DNA from: Mycolicibacterium hassiacum DSM 44199
GTDB lineage: Bacteria > Actinomycetota > Actinomycetes > Mycobacteriales > Mycobacteriaceae
NCBI RefSeq assembly: GCF_900603025.1
Contig: NZ_LR026975.1
Coordinates: 5,022,001-5,086,000 of the forward strand
Direction of reading: 5' to 3'
DNA length: 64,000 nt
This document shows, piece by piece, positions 8,639 through 17,673 of this stretch; the stretch's first letter is position 1, and the number at the start of each line of letters is the position of its first letter. The notes beneath the pieces were generated by a model. It searched no databases. It worked only from the letters and a program-made list of their open reading frames with translations, and was not told where the DNA came from. A program made the translations under genes and the position numbers.

Positions 8639-9927
8639 GCCCGGCATCGACTGCCGTCTCCGGCATCCGCGAACATGCCGCGAGCTTCGTGCAGAAATGG
8701 CGTGAGTTCTTCTTCACCCCGCAGCCCACCTACACCCTGGGCCTGGTGCGCATCGCGTTCGGCCTGCTGGCGCTGATGTGGAGCATCGAGGTCGGCCAGG
8801 ACCTCTACGACCGATTCGGCGCCACCAGGTTCGTGCCGAAAACATCGTCGCCCGACTACCTGTGGAGCATCTTCCAGCTGTTCCCCAGCGACGATGCGCT
8901 GATGCTGGGCTGGATCGTGCTGATGGCGGCCTCGGTCGCGCTGATCGTCGGTTGGCACACCCGGATCGCCGCCATCCTGGTCTTCGTCCTGATCATGTCC
9001 TTCGAGCGGCAGAACCCGTGGATCTTCAACGGCGGTGACGCGCTGATCCGGCTGGAGGCGCTGTTCATCGCGCTCGCTCCGAGCGGCGCCGCGCTGTCGC
9101 TCGACGAACGCCGGCGCACCGGCTCGTTCTTCAGCGCGCAGGAGCGGGAGATCTGGGTGTTGCGGCTCATTCAGATCCAGCTGTCGGTGATCTACCTGTC
9201 CACGGTCATCGCCAAGTTGCGCGGCGAAACCTGGCAGAACGGCACCGCGGTGTCGTATGCGTTGCGGCTGAAGGATATTCAGCTGATCCCGGTTCCCGAG
9301 TCGTTGGTCGGCTCGCCGTTGTTCTCGCAGACCCTGACCTGGGGGACGCTGCTGATCGAGGCGGGCATCGCGATCCTGGTGTGGAACCGGCGGTGGCGGT
9401 TGCCGGTGCTGCTGGCCGGGGTCGTGCTGCACCTGTCGATCACGCTGACCCTGGCGATCGGGTTCTTCTCGTTCGCGATGTTCGTGCTGTACCTGGCCTT
9501 CGTTCCGCCCGAGCGGGCCGAGGCGTTCGCCAAGGGCGTGCAGCGGCGGCTGCTGTCCCTGCGCGGGCGCGGCGAAGGCGAGACCGCCGAGCCCGCCGGG
9601 TTCGACGATGCCCCCGAGCTCGACGAGGTTGACCAGGCTGAGTTCGGACCCGAGCCCGAACCGGCGGTGTCCGAGGTCGATCCCGACGAGATTCGGTCGG
9701 CGCTGGCGGCCGCGCGCGGCAGCGAACACCGGGCCGGCGAGCATCGGACCGGTGAGCACCGGGCGAGCCGCCGGCTGCGGGTGCACCTGCCGGACAGCGC
9801 ACCTCGGCCCGAGCCGGTGCCCGACGGGCGTGACCACGGAGCCCCCGCTCACGCGCTGCCCGAGTACCCGACCGGTCGGCATGCGCTCGTCGGCGCGGCC
9901 GGCTCGCCGCGGCTAGGCGACACGTAG
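8635..9927 (+). CDS. HTTM-domain membrane protein (SdpB / gamma-carboxylase-like)
   Basis: This 430-residue protein has an HTTM (vitamin K-dependent carboxylase-related) membrane domain over about residues 25-305. The domain begins PQPTYTLGLVRIAFGLLALMW and contains the conserved FNGGDALIRLEALFIALAP, the loop LIQIQLSVIYLSTVIAKLRG with WQNGTAVSYAL, and several further membrane helices. The C-terminal ~125 residues are charged and disordered (Glu/Arg/His-rich). It is coupled to the DUF5819-like gene by a 4-bp overlap. The catalytic activity of bacterial HTTM proteins is mostly unknown. Position makes the upstream repeat protein the obvious candidate substrate. Confidence 0.8.
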   Translation: MSPASTAVSGIREHAASFVQKWREFFFTPQPTYTLGLVRIAFGLLALMWSIEVGQDLYDRFGATRFVPKTSSPDYLWSIFQLFPSDDALMLGWIVLMAASVALIVGWHTRIAAILVFVLIMSFERQNPWIFNGGDALIRLEALFIALAPSGAALSLDERRRTGSFFSAQEREIWVLRLIQIQLSVIYLSTVIAKLRGETWQNGTAVSYALRLKDIQLIPVPESLVGSPLFSQTLTWGTLLIEAGIAILVWNRRWRLPVLLAGVVLHLSITLTLAIGFFSFAMFVLYLAFVPPERAEAFAKGVQRRLLSLRGRGEGETAEPAGFDDAPELDEVDQAEFGPEPEPAVSEVDPDEIRSALAAARGSEHRAGEHRTGEHRASRRLRVHLPDSAPRPEPVPDGRDHGAPAHALPEYPTGRHALVGAAGSPRLGDT

Positions 9928-9986
9928 CCTCGCGTTGCCCACCGGCACCGGCCGGGTGCCGGATACCGTGGTGGGCGATGTGGCAC

Positions 9987-11489
9987 ATGAATCGAACCAA
10001 GATCGCGGCACTGGCCATGACCGCCGTCGTCCTGCTGGGCGGCTGTGGACGCGGAACCCCCGGCGCGTCCGTCGGAGAACAGACGACCACGCCGGGCCCC
10101 TCGCCCGCCGCGACGCAGTTCGCCGAACAGCTGGCCGAGCGGATCCGCGGCGAGGCGCTGGTCGGGCATCTGAGGAAACTGCAGCAGATCGCCGACGAGA
10201 ACGGTGGCAACCGGGCGCTCGGCAGCCCCGGCTACGACGCCAGCGTGGACTACGTCGCCGGTGCGCTGCGGGATAAGGGCTTCGACGTGCAGACCCCCGA
10301 GTTCGAGGTCCGGCTGCCGTACGCCGACGAGCCGGAACTGACCGTCGGCGGCGCCAAGGTAGAGGCCAAGGCGCTGGACTTCACCATCGGCACCCCGGCG
10401 GACGGGCTCACCGGCCCGCTGGTGCCGGCCCGGGTCGAGGACACACCCGGCTGCACGGCCTCGGACTACGACGGTCTGCCGGTCAAGGGCGCGGTCGTGC
10501 TCGTCGACCGGGGGCACTGCCCGTTCGGCCAGAAACAGGCGGTGGCGGCCGAACGCGGCGCCGTCGCGCTGATCGTGGCCAACAACACCGACGGCGAGTT
10601 CGGCGGCACGCTCGGGGAGCAGACCGAGGTCAAGATCCCCGTCATCGCGGTCGACAAGGCCACCGGCGACCGGCTGCGCGCCGCCCCGGGCCAGGCCACG
10701 CTCAAACTGCACGCCGGCGTGCGCACTGAGCGCACCCGCAACGTGATCGCCCAGACCCGGACCGGCGACACCGAGAACGTGGTCATGGTGGGCGCGCACC
10801 TCGACAGCGTCGCGGAAGGCCCCGGCATCAACGACAACGGTTCCGGCGTGGCGGCGGCGCTGGAGACCGCCCTGCAGCTCGGCAGCGAGCCCGACGTGCC
10901 GTACGCGGTGCGGTTCGGGTTCTGGGGCGCGGAGGAAGAGGGCCTGCTCGGCTCGATGAACTACGTGTCGTCGCTCGACCTCGACGAGCTCAAGAACATC
11001 GCCCTGTACCTGAACCTCGACATGGTCGGCTCGCCCAACCCCGGCTACTTCACCATCGACGGCGACCAGTCGCTCCCGCCCGACCCGAGGCAACCCGCTC
11101 CCCGGGTGCCCGAGGGCTCGGCCGGCATCGAACGGACCCTCGTCGCCGCGCTCGAAAAGGAGGGCAAGGAGCCCGAAAGCATCATCTTCGAGGGCCGGTC
11201 GGACTACAGCAGCTTCACCTACGCCGGTATCCCCGCCGGCGGACTGTTCACCGGCGCGGAGAACAAGAAGACCGAACAGCAGGCCGAACGCTGGGGCGGT
11301 GAAGCCGACGTCGCCTTCGACCCGCAATACCACCAGGCGGCCGACACCATCGACAACGTCAACACCGAGGCGCTGGAGATCAACGCCCGCGCCGCCGCCT
11401 ACTTCGTGGGGATCTACGCGCAGGATCAACGCGGCCGCAACGGAATTCCGATCCGCGAGGACCGCACCCGGCACGTCGTCAAGTCATGA
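9987..11489 (+). CDS. lpqL: Lipoprotein aminopeptidase LpqL (PA domain + M28 peptidase)
   Basis: This protein of about 500 residues has a lipoprotein signal peptide whose lipobox is LLGGC. A PA domain (around AVVLVDRGHCPFGQKQAVAA) is inserted ahead of the M28 catalytic core. Zinc-ligand motifs of the family are visible: the His/Asp in VGAHLDSVAEGPGINDNGSG, the Glu pair in FWGAEEEGLLGS and the Asp in LNLDMVGSP. ATG at 9987 gives a normal signal peptide; an ATG three codons earlier (9978) is possible. It occupies the lpqL position (Rv0418) downstream of thiG. Its stop overlaps the start of a second, related gene. The mature enzyme should be anchored outside the cytoplasmic membrane. Confidence 0.88.
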   Translation: MNRTKIAALAMTAVVLLGGCGRGTPGASVGEQTTTPGPSPAATQFAEQLAERIRGEALVGHLRKLQQIADENGGNRALGSPGYDASVDYVAGALRDKGFDVQTPEFEVRLPYADEPELTVGGAKVEAKALDFTIGTPADGLTGPLVPARVEDTPGCTASDYDGLPVKGAVVLVDRGHCPFGQKQAVAAERGAVALIVANNTDGEFGGTLGEQTEVKIPVIAVDKATGDRLRAAPGQATLKLHAGVRTERTRNVIAQTRTGDTENVVMVGAHLDSVAEGPGINDNGSGVAAALETALQLGSEPDVPYAVRFGFWGAEEEGLLGSMNYVSSLDLDELKNIALYLNLDMVGSPNPGYFTIDGDQSLPPDPRQPAPRVPEGSAGIERTLVAALEKEGKEPESIIFEGRSDYSSFTYAGIPAGGLFTGAENKKTEQQAERWGGEADVAFDPQYHQAADTIDNVNTEALEINARAAAYFVGIYAQDQRGRNGIPIREDRTRHVVKS

Positions 11490-12946
11490 ACGCCCGACGG
11501 GCGGCGGCCGTCGTGGCGGCCTGCGCCGCGCTGTCCGGATGCGCGCTGGGCCCGGTGCGCAGCCCGGACCCCGATCTGCCCCGGCGGCTGGCCGATGCGG
11601 TGAGCATCGAAACGTTGGACACTCACCTGCGCGCGTTGCAGGACATCGCCGACGCCCACGGCGGCAACCGGGCCGGCGGCACACCGGGCTACGACGCGAG
11701 CGTCGACTACGTCGTGAAGGTGCTGCGGGACAACGGGTTCGAGGTGCAGACCCCGGAGTACGAGGTGTTCGCCGGCGCCGAGGGCGGTCGGCCGCGGTTG
11801 ACGGTGAACGGCCGTGACCACCGGGTCGACCAGGCCTCGCTGATGATCACCACCCCGCCCGGCGGGGTCAGCGCGGTGACGCTGCGCCCAGCGCAGGCCG
11901 CGGGGTGCCGCAGCGCCGACTACGGTTCGGTGTCGGTGCGCGGAGCGATCGCCATCGTCGACGACACCGGCTGCTCGGTGGTGGACAAACACCAGGCGGC
12001 CGTCGACCGCGGCGCGGTCGGCCTGCTGGTGGTGAACACGGCCGACTCCGGCAGCCGGCCCGGGCTCTTCCCACCCGGCTACTACCGGCAGCTGCGGATC
12101 CCGGTGGGGGTGATCGACCGCGACACCAGCGCGGCGCTGCGCCGCACCACCGCACCTGTGCGGCTGGTGCTCGACAACCGGCCGGTCATGAAGAAGTCGC
12201 GAAACGTGCTGGCGCAGACCAAAACCGGCAGCACCGAGAACGTCGTGATGATCGGTGCCCATCTCGACAGCTCGGCGGCCGGCCCGGGCATCAACGACAA
12301 CGGCTCCGGGGTGGCCGCCCTGCTCGACATCGCCGCCGCGCTCGGGCCCCGTCCGCGGGTGGCCAACGCGGTGCGGTTCGCGTTCTGGGGCGCGGAGGAG
12401 AACTCCGTGCAGGGCTCGACCCAGTATCTGCGCGGCCTCAGTTCGCAGCAGCGGCAGGACATCGCGCTGTACCTGAACCTCGACATGATCGGCTCACCGA
12501 ACGCCGGATACTTCACCTACGACGGCGACCAGTCCGGCCGGCTCAACCCCGACATCCCGGTCGACGCGGTGCCGGACGGGTCGGCGGGCATCGAACGCAC
12601 CCTGTCCGGCTACCTCAACAGCGCGGGTGTGCGCCCCGCCGACATGCCGCTGAGCCGGTTCACCGACTACTACGCGTTCCTGCGCTCCGGAATACCCGTC
12701 GGCGGGCTCACCGCAGGCGCCAATCAGCTCAAGACCGAAGCGCAGGCCCGGCTCTGGGGCGGCCGCCCCGGGCTCCCGTTCGACCCCAACGACCACACCC
12801 CGCGCGACGGCATCGACAACATCGACCGCGACGCGCTGACCGTGCTGACCCGGGCCGCGGCGTTCACCGTCGGCACCTACGCGTACTCGATCGACGGGGT
12901 CAACGGGGTTCCGGCGCGGGATCAACGGCAGCGGACGGCTCCCTAG
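11486..12946 (+). CDS. Second M28-family aminopeptidase lipoprotein (LpqL paralogue)
   Basis: This 486-residue protein has a lipobox LSGC at about residue 20 and the same layout as its neighbour: DIADAHGGNRAGGTPGYDASVDYV near the N-terminus, a PA-type insert, then the M28 metal-binding motifs IGAHLDSSAAGPGINDNGSG, FWGAEENSVQGS and LNLDMIGSPN. The first Glu of the EE pair is retained. It is coupled to lpqL by an ATGA overlap and clearly arose by tandem duplication, although the PA region and the C-terminus have diverged. The 3' end overlaps the convergent permease gene by 47 bp. It is expected to act at the cell envelope; substrate unknown. Confidence 0.87.
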   Translation: MNARRAAAVVAACAALSGCALGPVRSPDPDLPRRLADAVSIETLDTHLRALQDIADAHGGNRAGGTPGYDASVDYVVKVLRDNGFEVQTPEYEVFAGAEGGRPRLTVNGRDHRVDQASLMITTPPGGVSAVTLRPAQAAGCRSADYGSVSVRGAIAIVDDTGCSVVDKHQAAVDRGAVGLLVVNTADSGSRPGLFPPGYYRQLRIPVGVIDRDTSAALRRTTAPVRLVLDNRPVMKKSRNVLAQTKTGSTENVVMIGAHLDSSAAGPGINDNGSGVAALLDIAAALGPRPRVANAVRFAFWGAEENSVQGSTQYLRGLSSQQRQDIALYLNLDMIGSPNAGYFTYDGDQSGRLNPDIPVDAVPDGSAGIERTLSGYLNSAGVRPADMPLSRFTDYYAFLRSGIPVGGLTAGANQLKTEAQARLWGGRPGLPFDPNDHTPRDGIDNIDRDALTVLTRAAAFTVGTYAYSIDGVNGVPARDQRQRTAP

Positions 12947-14201
12947 CCGCCTCCTCGGCCGCGCGGAAGCCCAGCAGTCGCATGCCGTGATACACCAGCA
13001 GCGCGGCGATCGCCCCCAGCGCGATGCCGGTGAACGTCAGACTGCCTGCGTGCCAGGTGAAGTCGGCAATACCGATGATCAGCGGGATGGCTGCGGTCAT
13101 CTGGTTGACCGGCCGGGAGAAATCCACCCGGTTGGTTATCCAGATCCGCACCCCGATCAGCCCGACCAGCCCGTAGAGCACGATGGTGGCTCCGCCGAGC
13201 ACCCCCGGCGGGATCGCGGAGATCGCGGCACCGACCTTGGGGCACAACGACAACAGCACCGCCACCACCGCGGCCACCCAGTAGGCGGCGGTCGAGTACA
13301 CCCGGGTGGCCGCCATGACGCCGATGTTCTCCGCGTAGGTGGTGGTGGCCGAACCGCCGCCCAGGCCGGCCAGCGTCGTCGCCACCCCGTCGGCGGCCAG
13401 GGCGCGGCCCATCATCGGGTCGTAGTCGGTGTTGGTCATCTGGCCGACCGATTTGACGTGCCCGATGTTCTCGGCCACCAGCGCGATCACCGCCGGAAGG
13501 AACATCGGCAGCACCGCCGGGGTAAGTGACGGGGCCTGGAACTCCGGCAGGCCCAACCAGGCGGCCTCCCGGATGGCGGTGGTGTCGATCTCACCGAGAG
13601 CCAACGCGAGCAGGTAGCCCACCACGACCGCGAGAAAGATCGCCAGCCGGCCGACGAGCCCGCGGAACACCGCCAGCGCCGCGACCAGGACCACCAGCGT
13701 GACCAGCCCGACCACCGGGCCCTTCTCGAAGTTGTCCTTGGCTGCCGGCGCGAGGTTGAGCCCGATCAGCGCGACGATCGCGCCGGTGACCACCGGCGGC
13801 AGCGCGACATCGATCCAGCGGGTGCCGGCCACGTGCACGATCAGACCGATGAGGATCAGCGACAAACCCACCACCAACACCCCGCCGAGCGCGCTGCCGG
13901 TGCCGTGGCTGGCCATCGCTGCGGTCACCGGGGCGATCATCGCGAAGCTCGAACCCAGATAGCTCGGCAGCCGGTTGCCGGTGATGATCAGGAACGCGAT
14001 CGTGCCCAGACCCGAGAACAGCAGGGTGGTCGCAGGTGGGAAACCGGTGAGCACCGGAACCAGGAAGGTGGCGCCGAACATCGCCACCACGTGCTGAACA
14101 CCGAAGCCGATGGTGCGCGGCCAGCTCAGCCGCTCATCGGGGCCGACGACGAAGTCGGGGTCGGTGCGCGCCGTTACGTGTTTCCAGGAGAGGACCGCCA
14201 C
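12900..14201 (-). CDS. Uracil/xanthine permease (NCS2 family)
   Basis: This is an NCS2 nucleobase transporter of about 433 residues with many membrane spans. Diagnostic motifs are FGVQHVVAMFGATFLVPVLTGF at the N-terminus, GSSFAMIAPVTAAMASHG and the substrate-binding stretch VAENIGHVKSVGQMTNTDYD, followed by GGGSATTTYAENIGVMAATR. These resemble UraA-type uracil permeases more than xanthine permeases. The frame is open to 14294, but the upstream part is the tail of the next gene in another frame. GTG at 14201 is my choice and overlaps the upstream permease stop by 28 bp. The two permease genes therefore look co-transcribed. Confidence 0.85.
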   Translation of the reverse strand: MAVLSWKHVTARTDPDFVVGPDERLSWPRTIGFGVQHVVAMFGATFLVPVLTGFPPATTLLFSGLGTIAFLIITGNRLPSYLGSSFAMIAPVTAAMASHGTGSALGGVLVVGLSLILIGLIVHVAGTRWIDVALPPVVTGAIVALIGLNLAPAAKDNFEKGPVVGLVTLVVLVAALAVFRGLVGRLAIFLAVVVGYLLALALGEIDTTAIREAAWLGLPEFQAPSLTPAVLPMFLPAVIALVAENIGHVKSVGQMTNTDYDPMMGRALAADGVATTLAGLGGGSATTTYAENIGVMAATRVYSTAAYWVAAVVAVLLSLCPKVGAAISAIPPGVLGGATIVLYGLVGLIGVRIWITNRVDFSRPVNQMTAAIPLIIGIADFTWHAGSLTFTGIALGAIAALLVYHGMRLLGFRAAEEAAREPSAAVDPAPEPR

Positions 14202-15400
14202 GCTCGTAGACCGTAAGCCAGGACCCCGAGCCCGGCCACACAGACACCGGCGAACACCGATCCGGCCGGTAGCAAAAACGCCAGCACCAGGCATCCGGCG
14301 AAACCCAGCGCGGGCAGCCGGCGGTATCCCAGTGTCCAGGCCGAGGCGTTGGCGATCGCGTAGTAGAGCAGCACGGCGAACGACGAGAAGCCGATGGCGC
14401 CGCGCAGGTCGGCCACCGCCGCCGTCGCCGCGACCACGACACCGACCACCACCTCGGCGCGATAGGGCGTGCCGAACCGTGGGTGCAGCCGGGCCAGCCC
14501 GGCGGGCAGGTGGCGGTCCCGCGCCATCGCCAGCACCGTGCGCGACACCCCGAGGATGAGCGCCAACAGCGAACCCAGCGCGGCCACCGCCGCGCCGGCA
14601 CCGACCACCGGGACCAGCCCGCCGAACCCGGCCGCGGTGACCGTCTCGGCCAGTGGCGCCGCCGCGCCGGCCAGCCCGGCCACCCCGAGCTGGTTGAGCG
14701 CCGCCACCGTCACCAGCGCGTAGACGACCAGGGTGATGCCCAGCGCCAGCGGAATGGCCCGCGGGATGGTGCGCGCCGGGTCGCGCACCTCCTCACCGAG
14801 CGTGGCGATGCGGGCGTAACCGGCGAACGCGAAGAGCAACAGCCCCGCGGCCTGCAGCACCCCCAGCGCCGATGCCCCGGAGTCCGGCGGTATTGCTGCG
14901 AAAGAGCTTGTGTCGCTGTGGATCCCAAGTCCAACGACCACCACGAAGGCCAGCACCGCCAGTACCAGGGCGACGATGACCCTGCTCGCCGCCGCCGACT
15001 TCTCGACCCCGGTGTAGTTGAGCGCGGTCAACGCCACCACCGCCGCGACCGCGACCGCATGCGCCTGCGCCGGCCACACGTAGTGGCCGACGGTCAGCGC
15101 GATCGCCGCACACGAGGCGGTCTTGCCGATGACGAAACTCCAGCCCGCTGCGTAGCCCCAGAACGGGCCGAGCCGTTCGCGCCCGTACACATACGTTCCG
15201 CCGGACTGCGGGTAGCGCGCGGCCAGCCAGGCCGACGACATCGCGTTGCAGTAGGCCACCGCCGCCGCCAGTGCCAGCCCGACCAGCAGCCCCGATCCCG
15301 CCGCCGCGGCGGCCGGCGCCGGTGCGACGAAGATCCCGGCGCCCAGCATCGAGCCCAACCCGATGACGACGGCGTCGAAGGTGCCGAGTCGCCGTCGCAT
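14174..15400 (-). CDS. Amino acid permease (APC superfamily)
   Basis: This 408-residue protein has about 12 hydrophobic segments. The N-terminal signature LGTFDAVVIGLGSMLGAGIFVAP is the unwound TM1 substrate site of APC transporters, and SGGTYVYGRERLGPFWGYAAGW follows in TM3. LLLFAFAGYARIATLGEEVRDPARTIPRAI is the conserved TM6 and loop region. It is likely a proton-coupled amino acid importer; the specific substrate cannot be read. It sits directly upstream of the NCS2 permease on the same strand. Confidence 0.87.
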   Translation of the reverse strand: MRRRLGTFDAVVIGLGSMLGAGIFVAPAPAAAAAGSGLLVGLALAAAVAYCNAMSSAWLAARYPQSGGTYVYGRERLGPFWGYAAGWSFVIGKTASCAAIALTVGHYVWPAQAHAVAVAAVVALTALNYTGVEKSAAASRVIVALVLAVLAFVVVVGLGIHSDTSSFAAIPPDSGASALGVLQAAGLLLFAFAGYARIATLGEEVRDPARTIPRAIPLALGITLVVYALVTVAALNQLGVAGLAGAAAPLAETVTAAGFGGLVPVVGAGAAVAALGSLLALILGVSRTVLAMARDRHLPAGLARLHPRFGTPYRAEVVVGVVVAATAAVADLRGAIGFSSFAVLLYYAIANASAWTLGYRRLPALGFAGCLVLAFLLPAGSVFAGVCVAGLGVLAYGLRAWRSSPGNT

Positions 15401-15432
15401 GGCGCGATGCTAGGCACTGCGCGCCACGGGCG

Positions 15433-15837
15433 CTATTCGTGATGGGTGTGCAGCACCTCGTGCGCGGAACTGGTGGCCGCCTTCACCAGCGCGATCAGTC
15501 CCACGATGCCGGCGATCGCCACCAGCGGCACCGTCCACAACCGCCGGAACAGCAGCGCCGATTCACAGTCGGCGACGTAGGTCGTCTCGGCATCCGGGTT
15601 GCCCGGCGGGTGGCTTGCGGCGGCCTGGGTCAGATCGCCGACGTAGGCGGTGCCGCATTTGATCTGCCAGCCGTACTGATCGAAGTCGTCGATGTACACC
15701 GGGAAGGCCATGGCCAGCAGCCCGATACCGAGCACCACCGCGGCGGCGATCCCGATGTAGGCCAGCCGGTGTTGGCGACGTTCGTGTCGATCCCGGCGCT
15801 CCGCTGCGGCGTCGGGATGTTCTGGATTCTCGGGCAC
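15433..15837 (-). CDS. Small membrane protein, unknown function
   Basis: This protein of about 134 residues has an Arg/His-rich cytoplasmic N-terminus (ERRDRHERRQHRL), a membrane segment (YIGIAAAVVLGIGLLAMAF), a ~60-residue extracytoplasmic loop with two cysteines (IKCGTAYV and VADCESAL, possibly disulfide-bonded) and a second membrane segment (LVAIAGIVGLIALVKA). GTG at 15837 has GGGAGG just upstream; the frame is open to another GTG at 15861, inside the upstream gene. It is tightly linked to the two-helix protein before it. I do not recognise the family. Confidence 0.65.
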   Translation of the reverse strand: MPENPEHPDAAAERRDRHERRQHRLAYIGIAAAVVLGIGLLAMAFPVYIDDFDQYGWQIKCGTAYVGDLTQAAASHPPGNPDAETTYVADCESALLFRRLWTVPLVAIAGIVGLIALVKAATSSAHEVLHTHHE

Positions 15838-15848
15838 GGCGCCTCCCG

Positions 15849-16079
15849 TCAGGTCATGCACACGTCGGAGAACAGCAGCACCGGCCAGGAGACGATCGCG
15901 CCCAGATAGGACACGACCAGGTCGGCGCCCTCCATGTGTTCGAGGTGGTCGGTGTGGGTGCTGGACCAGAAGGCGCCCACAACCAAATACGGTATGCCGA
16001 TGACCAGCGCGACGACGAGCAGTTCGCCGATCGTGACCTCGTGGCTGAGGAGTTTGCGCAGCCCAGCGAGCATGCCCAC
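15849..16079 (-). CDS. Two-helix membrane protein, unknown function
   Basis: This 76-residue protein starts GTG-GGC-ATG (an ATG at 16073 is possible). It has two hydrophobic segments, IGELLVVALVIGIPYLVVGAFW and VVSYLGAIVSWPVLLF, separated by an acidic, histidine-containing loop (HTDHLEHMEGAD). Similar small proteins are common in mycobacteria but have no assigned function that I can name. It is followed closely by the two-cysteine membrane protein on the same strand. Confidence 0.65.
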   Translation of the reverse strand: MGMLAGLRKLLSHEVTIGELLVVALVIGIPYLVVGAFWSSTHTDHLEHMEGADLVVSYLGAIVSWPVLLFSDVCMT

Positions 16080-16111
16080 ATGTTAATGACGGTTCAGCCT
16101 CGCCGGGGCGG

Positions 16112-16136
16112 CTTCGGTCATTACTTTCAGCCGAAG
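16112..16136. promoter_or_regulatory. Candidate operator palindrome upstream of the double TetR gene
   Basis: An inverted repeat CTTCGG / CCGAAG with a 13-bp spacer lies 36 bp upstream of the regulator start. This is a usual place for TetR-type autoregulation. Function is inferred from position and symmetry only. Confidence 0.35.
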
Positions 16137-16171
16137 TCGGTCACGATGTATGCGGTTGGTCCGTTAAGGTT

Positions 16172-17419
16172 ATGGCCATGGCGCGCTCCGGTCCGACGAG
16201 CGGCGACGTGGTGCGCCGTCGCCCCAAGGACCGCAAGGAGCAGATCGCCCGCGCCGCCGCGGAGGCCTTCAGCCGGTTCGGCTACTACGGCGTCAGCATG
16301 GAGATGATCGCCTCCCGGGTCGGGATCACCGCCGCGGCGCTGTACCGGCACTACCCCGGCAAGTACGACCTGTTCCGCGGTGCGGTGCTGGGCCTGGGCC
16401 AGCAGCTGGTGGACTGCACCGCGTTCGCCGACGACGAACCGCTCGACGACCCGCAGGACCAGCTGCACCGGCTCATCGCCGCGCTGGTCGACACCTCGCT
16501 GGCCAACCGCAACTCCGGCGGGCTGTACCGGTGGGAGGGGCGTTACCTGCGCGGCGACGACCAGGCCGAGTTGATTGCGCAGATGCGCAAGGTGCACCGC
16601 CGCATCCAGCGACCGCTGAACGAGATGCGCCCCGGGCTCACCTCGACCCAGCGTTGGACGTTGTCGACCGCGGTGATCTCGGTGATCGGCAGCATCGTCG
16701 ACCACCGCGCCAAACTGCCGGCCGCGCAGGTGCGCAGGCTCATCGCCGAATTGGCCGACACCGTGGTGCGCACCGATCTGCCCGTCGAACCCGACGGCGA
16801 CCGGCTGCTGAGCACCGGACAGCCGGTGCGCACCGACACCTCGCGCTACGAGGCCCTGCTGTCGGAGTCGATGCGGTTGTTCAACCTCAAGGGCTACCGC
16901 GACACCAGCATGGAGGACATCGCCGCGGCGGTGGGCATGCCGGCGTCCGGCATCTACCGGTACTTCCCCGGCAAGAGCGACATCCTGGCCGCCGCGTTCC
17001 GCCGGGCCGCCGACCGGCTCTCGGCGGAGCTGTCCGCGGTCGCCGCGGCGGCCACCGACCCCGAGGATGCGCTGACCCGGGTGATCGACGCCTACGTCGA
17101 GCGGTCGTTCGCCGAACCCGAACTGGACTACGTCTACTACAGCGAACGGCTCAACATGTCCCCGGCCGACCAGAAGATCCTGCGCAACATGCAGCGCGCC
17201 ACGGTCGAGTCCGTGGTGGAGCTGGTGGTCGCGGTGCGCCCGCAGTGGACCCCGGCGCAGGCGCGGTTCGCCGTGCACGCGGCGATGTCACTGGTCATCG
17301 ACCTGGGCCGGTTGATGAACTACCGCCACACGGTGCAGAACTACGCCACCGTGGTGCGGATGCTGGAGGCGACGCTGCTCGGCCGCTACCGGTTGCGGAC
17401 CACGTTGCCGACCAAGTAG
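16172..17419 (+). CDS. Transcriptional regulator with two TetR domains
   Basis: This 415-residue protein contains two complete TetR-type DNA-binding modules. The first spans about residues 20-70 (FGYYGVSMEMIASRVGITAAALYRHYPGKYDLF). The second spans about 225-275 (LKGYRDTSMEDIAAAVGMPASGIYRYFPGKSDIL). Each is followed by a helical ligand-binding-like domain, so the product looks like two fused TetR proteins. A single chain could mimic a dimer. ATG at 16172 is used; ATG at 16178 is equally possible. The convergent 3' end overlaps a small membrane gene beside a monooxygenase, making those genes plausible but unproven targets. Confidence 0.85.
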   Translation: MAMARSGPTSGDVVRRRPKDRKEQIARAAAEAFSRFGYYGVSMEMIASRVGITAAALYRHYPGKYDLFRGAVLGLGQQLVDCTAFADDEPLDDPQDQLHRLIAALVDTSLANRNSGGLYRWEGRYLRGDDQAELIAQMRKVHRRIQRPLNEMRPGLTSTQRWTLSTAVISVIGSIVDHRAKLPAAQVRRLIAELADTVVRTDLPVEPDGDRLLSTGQPVRTDTSRYEALLSESMRLFNLKGYRDTSMEDIAAAVGMPASGIYRYFPGKSDILAAAFRRAADRLSAELSAVAAAATDPEDALTRVIDAYVERSFAEPELDYVYYSERLNMSPADQKILRNMQRATVESVVELVVAVRPQWTPAQARFAVHAAMSLVIDLGRLMNYRHTVQNYATVVRMLEATLLGRYRLRTTLPTK

Positions 17420-17652
17420 GCCCCGTAGCCGAGCAGGCCGACGACGGCGAGCTTGCGGGTCTTCGGCACCGCCAGCGCCAAGCCCAGCGCGGTCTCGATG
17501 CCGCCGTCGATGTAGATGTGCCGGCGGGTGTTGTCCGGGAAAGCCGCCTCGGTGAGCGACGTGTACAGCTGCGGAGCGACGAAGTGCGAGAGCCCGATCC
17601 CGGCCAGAGTCAGGCCGGCCACCTTCGCTACCCGTGAATTCGCTTCGGACAC
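17386..17652 (-). CDS. Small membrane protein linked to the monooxygenase
   Basis: This 88-residue protein has three hydrophobic segments (VAGLTLAGIGLSHFV, IETALGLALAVP, LAVVGLLGYGAYLVGNVV) and a conserved-looking polar stretch YTSLTEAAFPDNTRRHIYIDGGIE. The layout resembles DoxX-like or DUF4267-type small membrane proteins, but I cannot assign a function. It lies 21 bp after the monooxygenase stop and is probably co-transcribed. Its end overlaps the TetR gene convergently by 34 bp. Confidence 0.7.
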   Translation of the reverse strand: MSEANSRVAKVAGLTLAGIGLSHFVAPQLYTSLTEAAFPDNTRRHIYIDGGIETALGLALAVPKTRKLAVVGLLGYGAYLVGNVVRNR

Positions 17653-17673
17653 AGCTGTTATCCCTTTCGTTCG

